Assembly: GCA_034509495.1 (NCBI GenBank) | Contig: CM067513.1 | Span: forward strand, 19,967,819-20,031,818 | Reading direction: 5' to 3' | DNA: 64,000 bases | Source: Acestrorhynchus altus | Taxonomy: Eukaryota; Chordata; Actinopteri; Characiformes; Acestrorhynchidae | In this document: one piece after another, positions 37,678-48,740 of the stretch | Numbering within the stretch: the first letter of the stretch is position 1 | Layout: each line of letters begins with the position of its first letter | Position numbers and translations under genes: made by a program | The notes under the pieces: generated by a model | The model's database searches: none | What the model was told of the DNA's origin: nothing | The model's input: only the letters and a program-made list of their open reading frames with translations

Positions 37678-40600
37678 CCTGGAAAATAGTTTAAGGTCCC
37701 AAAGTACTTTAAGTTGTTATTTGATGTATCAAAAACAACAAGCTCTGTTTTTATTGGCTGGTTATGACACCTCATAGTATTCACAAAAAAAACCTATAAA
37801 CATCACTGAATTATGTTGTTCGAGATGGTGAAATAAAGTCATGATGATTTTATTGTGATGGTTCTACAACATAATATGCAGAGGACTGTACTCTGTTGTT
37901 ATATACTCATTGTGCCCCAGAAAAAAAATCTGAAGGATTGCCATAACATTCATGTCCATGTTGTCCACAGCTGTAGGTTAGGAGCGGGACACTGGTTATC
38001 ACAATATTAAATGTATGCCAAAGTGGCATTTTGGTTTTTATGTATGCACTCACTTACCCCTCTGCCATGACACTTCCCTGAACACTTGTGCACTCCGAAC
38101 ACACTGACATTCTGACACTGCCTGTTCAAACACATCTGTGATGGAGAGGAAAAGGCAGAAAGAGAAAAAGCCATTGTGAAGGTGTCAGCAAACATCAACT
38201 CCACTGCTTGAACATTAGATTTCTGCTTGTTACTGAAGCTCTGTGCAATGCTGTTTGTCATACCATGCCCTCGGCACATTTAGTGCCTGCCAGTACCAGT
38301 CCTGGGTCGGGCATGTCATCACCGAGGTATACATGTGTTCCCCTACACAGGATACGCCCCCCCTCATGCAGTGGGATGTTGGTTTCTATGGAAACTGCAT
38401 TGGTACCAATGACGGGCCTGTTGGCTCCCCCTTGACATTGAATTTTGCCGCACTTAGAATCCCTGTTTCAGAAGTCACACAAATACGAACACACAAACAT
38501 TAATCAATAAACAAGAACAATGTCCTTTCAAAGAATAATCATGATATTATAACAAACTGATCATATGAACTGGCTAAGTGGAATGTTCACCAGTGTAATT
38601 GTGTTAATGTTGCCTGCTGTTTAAATCAGCCTTATGAAAGAAATTGTATTGTTTACTTCTGAGCTCTCTCTACATTTACAGACTGTTATTCACTTTTACC
38701 CCATATGAAAAAAAACCAAATCACACTATGAGCTCTCTCTTGGACAGCTGTTTACAAGCTGGGAGCACCAGCATCTGAAGTGGCAAGATTTTACACAAAT
38801 TTGAATCAGGTGTAGTGCAGCATTAATCAATTATCATACAAGGTTTTGAGCTGGTCTTCTATGTTAGCCAGGGTAGAAATGAGAGATGCTGCTTGTCTGT
38901 GTGTCATCACATTATTCTGAAACTGTTATTTTATGGAAAAAACCTGGCATATTGACAAATTACATCTCAAACCATATCACCAGGCCATTTGGGCATGTGA
39001 TGCTTGACAATAAACTGTTGATCTTGGCACTGGCCTCAGTCCCTCCATCCATGGACTTGTTGGTTGTCTACGCCGAAACAAAAATGGGACTCATCAATGA
39101 AGATGAATCGCTGCCATTCTAAGTGACTACATGACAGTCTGGCATGACACCACTGCAATCGTGCATTGCAATCAGTTGATTCAATATTATTATAGGGACA
39201 CTGTAGTGTCAATGACTTTGTACACAAAGTTTTCTTTGTATATTTGAATATTCCAAGGCGCTCTTTAGCAGCAGTTCAAGAAATGATGATTGGTGGCTTC
39301 AAGTGACTCAGAAGAAGCCTGTGCTGGACTTCACAGGTAACACTGTATGATATGGAGAGACTGTCTGGGAAATGGAAATGACTGGATTGAGAAGAAAATG
39401 TGAAGGTTATTATATTATACCAAGTGAGAGAAGCTTGTCTGCAAGATTAAACATTTGTATAATTGGGAGGGATACAGGGATTTTAGACACAATTTACTCC
39501 ATATAGGAATCAAATGGAATAGAATCTAATTGAAAAATGGAAAATACTTTTCACTATTTTCTGAGTTCTGAAAATAAAGGATGTCCTTTGTCAGTTCCTT
39601 TAAAACTGTCACTTCCACTTGAATTCAAGTGAAAAGAAGCATCAGCTGGCTGCTGTATATTGTAGTTAAACTCGTTTTAGATAATGACAATATTCCTCCA
39701 ATGGGTTCAGCAACCTTCTCAAAGACACTGGTTAACATTGTCTTGGGATAAGTCATGAGATGAGCACTTTGAACACTCCATTCTGCCATTGGGTTGTTGC
39801 TTAGTAACTTTGGTTTCCACAGTAATGACAGTAATGCAGATTTATTTTCAGATAGATTTGTTTCTACCGTAATTGATGCTTTTTGATGACAATTCACCAA
39901 GAAATACAGTTTTTCAGAATGTGATTTCATTTCAGAATGACCATCTCCTCTACCTTCTTACATAACATTTTGTCATTAATCATTTGTCAAGTCATGGCCT
40001 GTAGTTTACACACTGTTTTGCTAATATCTTTCTCTGGCTCAGTGTACATATTTAATGAAGCATACCGTGGTTCACACTTGGCAAAGGAGCCTTTGGAATC
40101 CTTTCCACAGTTCCCATAGGGGTCCCCTGCAGAGTTCACACGCTCAAAGCAGATACCGGGTGCAGGTTTGGCTCCTAGAAAGATGAGTAAATATAGCAAA
40201 AATCAGGGAAAACTCTAATTTACACAATGTTGTCCAATTGCACTCTTTAAGCCAATACGGGTTTATGTTTGGTGTATCATTTTTAGTTATAAATTTTGCT
40301 AGATAATTAGGATAATGTAACAAAAAATGCAAATTTATTGCCAAACTGAACTGTGTAATACTTAAATCACCTCTTCTGACATATGTGTTAAAGTGCTTGC
40401 TAATGTAGCATTTGACACATACTGTTGACACCAAACATATTTCACTAACTATATTTGCTAAAAGGGAAGATTGTTAAAAGGGTAGTTTAATTCAGAGTGT
40501 GACTCACATTGCTACATCATTGCACCATCAAGTCTGAGTTTCTTTCTGGATTAAAAACAGAGAGCTGGAAGAATGCTTGAACAAGTATCAAGCTGTGGCC

Positions 40601-42657
40601 TGAATCATATTAGAGGCAAGATTTATTAGCCATATGGAATACATAGCACTCCATATTATGATACATGATCCCACATCTTTTGTTAGTTGTACATAAAGGG
40701 AAACAGAAACTCTTGCATTACTGTTTGATTTAATATATAGTGCATCAACGTCCAAAGACATCTGTAAGATGACATGGTAATCAGTTATACTCTAAGATGC
40801 TGGATTCTCAGACATGGATTTAGTCATATTGGAAAAATGCAGTCCCAGTGGTGATTCATCAATGGAAATAAACTTTGGTCTAGACTTAATCTTAATGTGG
40901 GAATGAAAAACTGACCCATTTCAAATGAGAATTTGATAAATCCACAGTAGTTTTAGAAGGGTCAGTCCATATTTTCAAAGGAAATAACTGGGATCTTTTT
41001 TAGGAGTTTCACTATAGGAATATTTAGCATTTTATTACTAATATTATTCAAAAATTTCAATAAAAAAGTTCATACTCTTTTGAATCAAAATAATAAAAAG
41101 TTCTTGCCAAAGGTTCTTTAGCTGACCAAATGGCAAAAGGTTTTATATGGTTATGGCCCTATAAAGAAGAAGGTCTTTAAAAATACCCTCATTGACAAAA
41201 TATAATACTTTAATGAGTTATAGGAATTGAATGAAACTTTCTATTTATAAATAAATAAATAAATACCAAAAGTTTGGTATAGAGGCAACGAGGTTCTGTA
41301 TGGTATCCTATGGCAAATTTGGCCACATATGCTGCTGCTGCGTCTATAGTTCCTTCACCCTCATAGGTTGCCAAAGCTGGATCCTAGATGATCCAATAAA
41401 TGTTTAATTGGAAACATGGTGTTGCAATCTGGGTGAGACATTCCTGGAAAGTTTTATCCAAGCATTATTATAAAAGCATTATCCTCTGGAAAAATTGGGA
41501 GGTCTGCCATAAGACAACACACGTGCCAGGATGTTTTGCACTTATTGCTGAGCTCTTTGTGTCCCTTGTATCACTACAAGAGGTGACTGACTCATTTGCG
41601 ATGGCTGATCAGATCACCACTTCGGCAGATGAGGAAGTGTTTTGCTCCTCAGCAAAAGCAGGGTTGAAGAGCACACCACACGGCTTTCATATTCAAACCC
41701 GGCCTTTATCAATCCTAAACAGAACCTGGACTAATCACTGAAGACAATATGTTTCTAGTATTTTTCACCCCATGTGTGTGCCCTCACATAACCACTGTTC
41801 CCAACCTAGATGGAGGGCAATTTCTCAAAATGATCATCCTTCTTCTCTCAGTCCAATAATTCAACTGGGCAAAATACCTTTGAATGCATTGTAGAAGCAT
41901 GTCTAACAGTTAATGATCTCTCACAAAGACGTACTCCACTCAAAAGTAAAATCGAAGAGCTTTTCCAGGGGGGAAACACTTTTTTGCCCTCCTGTGCCAA
42001 GACTCAGTGTCTAATCAGACAACTACTGTATTCATTAACGTATCTGTGTCATATCTGCATGCTGATCAGACATGTCCATCTGTTATAGTGTAGTATAGTT
42101 CTATATGTAACCAAAATTGTTCAATTCAAGAACACCTTTTCAGTAATAAATTGCTAATAATTTATACACATATACACATATATATTTTAAACATTGTTTC
42201 ACATAACAGCCATACAGTGTATTTTATAAGCATTAACAGTCACAAGTAATTGTGATATTTATAGGCAATTATGTTTCTCAAAATTTGTATGAATAGAAAT
42301 CTGGAAAGTGTGGTATGGATTTGTATTCAGCCCCCTTGAGTCAATACTTTGTAAAACCATCTTTTGCTGCAGGTTTTCAGTTGTGCCATAACTCCTTCCA
42401 TCAGCATCTCATCATCTCAGTGGCATTACTAACCTGGTCCCCACAACGTGATGCACTGCTGCTCGTGCGTCTGGCAGATGCCATTGTAGCAGTAACCATC
42501 TGCATTGTGGCATGCGTGTCCATCGTGCAGGTAGACGTTAGCGGGGCAGTGGGGGCTGGTGCCAGTGCAGAATTCAGGCAAGTCACATGAGTTACTAGAC
42601 TCTCTGCAAGGTGTTCCAGCGGGCTTCAGCTGCACAGGCACACACACACACACACGC

Positions 42658-42709
<52 letters not shown>

Positions 42710-45700
42710 CTTATATGGAAACTAAGCTGCAAGAACAGACCATTTTGAATTCAATGTTTCTTGATGCCACAAGAATCAATGCATTGCATATCTGAGAAAT
42801 CATTGGCATTAGCAATGGCAAGCAAGGTGCAGCAAAACAGGCCCAAACAATACTACTACTACCAACGTGTATCATAAATGGGATAGGGCTGTTATCCTCA
42901 AATGCAATTTTCCTTTCTGCAAACACAATTTTGGTCTCATCCATCCACAAAACATTGTTTCAATTGCCTTCTGGCTTGTCTGTGTGATCTTTAGCACTCT
43001 AGATGAGCAGCAATAACCTTTTTGGAGAGCAGCGCCTTTCTTCTTGCAACCCTGCCAAGACCACCATTGTTGTTCAGTGTTCCTCTGACGGTTATTACTA
43101 GACAATATATGAAAAGCTTTAGAGGTTCTTTAGAAGTTACTTTGGGTTCCTTTATGAACTCTAGGACTATTAAAGACTTTGCTCTTGGTGCAATCTTTGT
43201 TGGTTGACCACTCCTGATGTGGGTAATAATAGTCTTGAATTCCCTCCATTTGTACACAATGCATCTAACTGTGGATTGGTGGAGTCCAAACTTTGTAACA
43301 TTTTCCAGCCTGATCAGTATCAACAAACTTCTTCTAAGCTCCTTAGAAATCTCCTTTATTTGTGCCACGATACACTTCCAAAACTGAGACTTTGAAAGAT
43401 CCATGTTCTTTAAATAAAACAGGCACCCACTCACACCTGATTGTCTCCCATTAATTAAATACACCTCACTTTAATTTCACCTCCAAATGATCTGATAATG
43501 CTAAAGATTCAGATACTTTGGCCTCTTACAGATATGTAATATTGGATCATTTTCCTTAACAAATAAATGACAAAGTGTAAAACTTTTCCCTCATTTGTTT
43601 TTTTCTTAACTACTTTTAGGATTTATGATGACGTTTTGGGCCAAATATCTACAGAAATATAGAAAATGTTAAACTGTCAAGCACAAGTGTATATTTGTTA
43701 TTTCTATACTTAAAGCACTGGACACTGTGGTACTGTAGCAAGCAAATGGAAGGATTAGATTAAAAAAAATAGATTTAAAACATACAGTTCACAATTTCTG
43801 TACATAGTTTGTAAAATAGTTTGTAAACAAATAATTTTAATAATTGGCAAATACAGCAGACAAATAATTACAAAATCATTTTAAGGTTTAGTGCTGAAAG
43901 ACAACCAGCATATCAACATCTAACCTGTGGTATAACATCATTGCTATACCAAATAAATCTGAGCTAAATTCCTCATGCTAGCATACATTTGCTAATGGAA
44001 CATGATCAGTTTCTCAGATCAATCTGCTCAGAGAAGGATTGTGTAGCTCATCTGACACCTTAACTATTTGTGTGGATTTTAATGTTAATGACAGATGTAT
44101 CCAAATATGTGGGGCTTTGCGATTATAGAAATGGCAAAACACTGCAGTGTTTTTCTTCACTGCAGCCAGGTGAGTCATCAATCTGTGCTAGTTATTGTTA
44201 GCTAAGTTGCTTGAGCCAATGCATGTCCATGTAGGCCTGGTTGTCATTTTTTAAAGTGTTTTCAGCTGGGCTTTTTTATGCTGTTAAGCTTGCACGCACA
44301 ATGAAGTGGAAAAGATGCAGATCATTGCCTCAAAGCAAAAATACACTGCTGGTGATATTTGTAGTGATAATATTGGCATATTTCTCCAGTGAACCAGTGG
44401 CACTGACAGCCTCTAGTGTTGAAGTGCTCCTTTCCTCTCACTGTTCAGCCAGTCAATGAGCCTCGCTTACTGATTTATGTGTCTGCATCCCTGGGAGAAA
44501 ACTCTGTGTGTAGTTTCTGAGTGTAAATGACAGTTCATGTTGCACTCAGTAATGGGGCAAAGAGAATGCGTTTTCCATGCTTTCTCCATTTTTTCCCCCT
44601 CAGAGAAAAGGAGGCAGTGGGAGGGAGAGTGAGTGAGGGAGAGTGAGAGAGGAAGAAAGAGACAACACAAGATCATACAAGTACCTGGCAGTCCACGCAG
44701 CACTGTCCATGAGCACAGACAGCGTCTCCTTTGAGAGTGCAGGTAGTGGCATTGCAGCATGGGTTCATACACTCCTGAAAAACACAATTGCACAGAAATT
44801 AATAAATTTCTAAACAGTAAAACTGCTGAAATGGTACTGAAACCAGCTTTAAATAATATAATGCACTAGGAGGTAGGGTTGGTTTACAAGGGTTTGATTA
44901 GGGTTTGTTTTCTATTTAAAAAATAATGTAATACTACCTTATGTGTTGTTTGTACTGTGCAAGTGTTCTAAGTGAGGACCGGCACTAAGAGGGTGATTGG
45001 ATGGACAATAACTTTGTAAAATTATTATTCATTCATTTTCTGAACCGCTTGTTCCTGAGTAGGGTCACGGGTGAGCCGGTGCCCAGCCGGCAACTCTGAG
45101 CGCAAGGACGGGAAACAACCCTAGACAGGGCGCTAATCCATCGTAGGGCTAAAGTTATTATTATTATCATAATTATTGTCATAATTTTTTTCAGTTTTGC
45201 ACTATATGCATACAATATGGACGTTCTACCCAGCTTAAAAATTCTGTTTCATCCTTTAAATTCTGCAGTTTTAATTTCAAATTCAAATACAACTCTATAA
45301 TATATGCTGGCATTAAATGAATAAAATAAAATAATAAATTAAACAAATAGCTAAGATAAATGGCTCAACAGACAGCAGCGGTGGAATTTGAAACTCAGGA
45401 ATGAACTAAAGCTGTGAGACTAAATGAGAGGAATTTCAAAGGAACTTTTCCATCAAGGTCATATTTATGCAGGTAAAACAGTGAATTACTACTCCAGAGT
45501 CTGATAAATCTTCCTGAAAGCCTTTCATAGTTAAATAGGGATTTTGATTTGCCATTCTAGCAAAACTACTGGCATTTCTTCTGAACGATTGCTTGGTTTT
45601 CAACTTGACCTCCACTGTATTACATAGCAACACCAGAAGACTTTCAGCTTGCCTCCTTTCTCCACAGTCCTGACTACTGGTTGCTATGATGTATGAAAGG

Positions 45701-48657
45701 GAGGGTAATTTTAGGGACAGATGTCTATGCAGTATAACATTACTTAAGTAACTTAACTAAAGACATGCTCACCTATTAAATTTTATTGCCCAGTGAAAGG
45801 TCAAGAGTTGGTTCTTAGAAATAAACACAAAAGTTTCTATCTAATCTAATCTAGAAATCTTATGTATCATGTTCTTTAATGTCAATCCAACTGTGCCAAC
45901 TTGACATCTTTGTCAATTGACAACTGTGGCACTAACAAATAATGTTAAAAACGAGAAATAGAATTAATTCTGGGAAAAGTTAAAAAATCTCCCTAATTGA
46001 ACTCCTCAAACCCTCTGTAGTAGTATAGGCTTCAGCTAACACTCTATGTTTCTATGCTAGAATATGTGATTGTAGCTCTTTAATTCAAATCAGCTTTTGA
46101 AGTGTTTCCTTCAGCACCTTCAGTAGACTTTTTTATATTAATTATATTTCTCTACCTTTTCCGAGTTAATGATGCCCCACTGGCACAGGCTGACAGAAGG
46201 CTGCTCTTGAGGTCTCCTGACACCACTTCAGAGGCTGAGCTTGTGCTCCCCTGTCACCCCAACTGAGATGGACCTCGTGCTCCCCTGCCACCCTATCTGA
46301 AATGGACCTCGGGCTCCCCTGCCACCCTATCTGAAATGGACCTCGGGCTCCCCTGCCACCGTTTCACACTGGCTGCCCAGTTTCCCACCCTGCCTCAGAC
46401 TAATTGCCTACCTGCCATCACTGACATCACCTCCAGTAAATTTAAGCATTATGGCAGAAATGTGGTCATCCTACTGTCCCCTTATCAACAACGTATTAGT
46501 AGTTTGACCAGTGCAAGATGGTTCCCCCTCTCATGAGCCTGGTTCCTCCCAACCTTTCTTCCTCCAGCTCTGAATGAGTTTTCCTTTCTATTGTCCCCCT
46601 ACGCTTGCTCACTGGAAACATATGAGACATGAACCACATCATTTATGTTTCATGTGTGATTAATCATCTTAATTTTGATTTCTGTAAAGCAACTCTGTGA
46701 CAACATCAGTTGTAAAAAAGTTCTAAACAAATACATTTGATTTGATTTGATTTGATTTACTGGGCTGTGCTCACCAGATAGCTATAGACACATTAACAAA
46801 AAATATACAACAAACAAAAACAGCAAACAAAACAAGTGGAACTACAGTTTACATACAGTCTGAAGAAAATGCAATATTTGAGTTTGTTTACCTGTTGAGG
46901 ATTTGTCAACATTACACAACAAAACATGCCATTTGAATAAGAGGGGGTCAACACATGCAGTCATTGTTGCTTTTATTGGATGTCAATTATTACTGGTGAC
47001 GTGTTTAAATTTCAGGTTATGGACTGAATATTGCTGAAATTTTAATTAATATTTAATTTTAATTATTAAATGCATTCTTATGCATTCTGTGCAAGCCTAT
47101 TTCTCCAGTTCTACAAGTTTCACAATTTTTTTTACTGCTTTATAATAGAAGAACTCTATATGCAGTGTCAAATTTGAGCGAATAAGATAAATGTGATTAT
47201 TCTGGCTGTTTTTAAAATACAACTGCTTGATTTTGATGCAAGACAAACTAAGGGCCAAAACAGTGGTAAATCAACTGTACCAAAAAGTGTAGAATGCACT
47301 ATAGGCAGTGGCTATGAAGATTTTTTTGTGGACTGCATTCAGTTTTCCTTCTGGAAAGTACCGCATGTCTGCTAATCCTTTAACAGATTGTTCAAAACCA
47401 TGGGAACATTATAACAGAGGAAAAAACAACCTTTGAAAATCAGCCTTTGGATTAGGGTGTGTATTAGCACGTATGCTTTCGATTAACAGTCCATGTAAGC
47501 ACCCTTCGGCCCTGTTATTATTTTTAAGAGAGATATGCTATTCTGAGGCATTGATCTCACCATAAACTGCGTATGCTTTTGTGTGTGTTGCCAAGACAAA
47601 AAAGGTGTGAACTTCCTCTGCGGCTTGCATTATCTCTGAACATTTGCTTGGTTTTCAACTTGACCTCCACTGTCTGTTAAACAGCAGCACTGACAGTCTT
47701 TTAGCTTACCTCCTTTCTCCTTTCTCCACATGAAGTGGTACAATGGCTAACAGCAATAGCAGCTTTAGTGTATTTTGTTTAATGTTGAATTTGTTTACAG
47801 CACAGGTGTCCAGAGTGCGAGCTTTGGGCCTTGTCCAATATCAAAACTGTGACATTAGCCTGCCAGCTATAGGCCTCGTCCATCATTGTTTCTGTGCCAT
47901 TCAAACACTGCCTATAGGCCACATACAACATTGCTACTACTGCTGCATTCAGATGCTGGCTACTGGCCTCATCCAACATCACTAGTGCGATGTTAGGACA
48001 CCAGATTAATTAGCACAATGTTAGGACACTGACTGTGGGCCTTGTCCAACATGACTAGCACAATGACTAGCAATAAGCAATGTCCCACTTAGTTACCATG
48101 GCATTAGGACATTGGTCACAGGCCTCTTTCAAAATTACAATAAACATAAACGTTCATTTACACCCACACAGTGCCCGTATTTATCACATCCATGCAATGA
48201 AACACACACTAGTGAATTCACACTATGCGATGTTAGAAATCTGACTTTGGGCACTGTCCAACATTACTAATCTGGTGTTAGGATGCTGGCTACGGGCTTT
48301 GCCCAACATCACTACAACTCTCAGGAATATGCAGATATTTTATATCTTCTTACAGCATTCTGTTTTGTGGGCATCATTTCCTCTATTTTAATAATATTCA
48401 TAGATTCAATGGGGTACATCACAACAACAACTTATTAGGACAAAATCATATTGCCTTTCCATTCACTTACTTTAGAAATGTTGATATAATACTGTCATTT
48501 TATTAATGTAGAAATTATTTAAATCATACACATTTCAAGTATATTAATTCTTAAAGGATCAATTTTTTTCCAGAGCAGGGCATCACAATGCCCACAAGGT
48601 GTTTATTTCCTAAGGGAACTTATTAACAATGTTACGTTAATTTCATATGAGGCAAAA

Positions 48658-48694
<37 letters not shown>

Positions 48695-48701
48695 CTCACT
48701 C

Positions 48702-48740
<39 letters not shown>

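Larger units (their letters stand above)
33480..38057. other. intron sequence with microsatellites
   Basis: The intron below the last cysteine-rich exon. Apart from the microsatellites listed separately, and a short CAGT(CAGT)n run near 36047-36075, no repeat or gene is recognised. 37210-37440 is of higher complexity. Confidence 0.4.
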
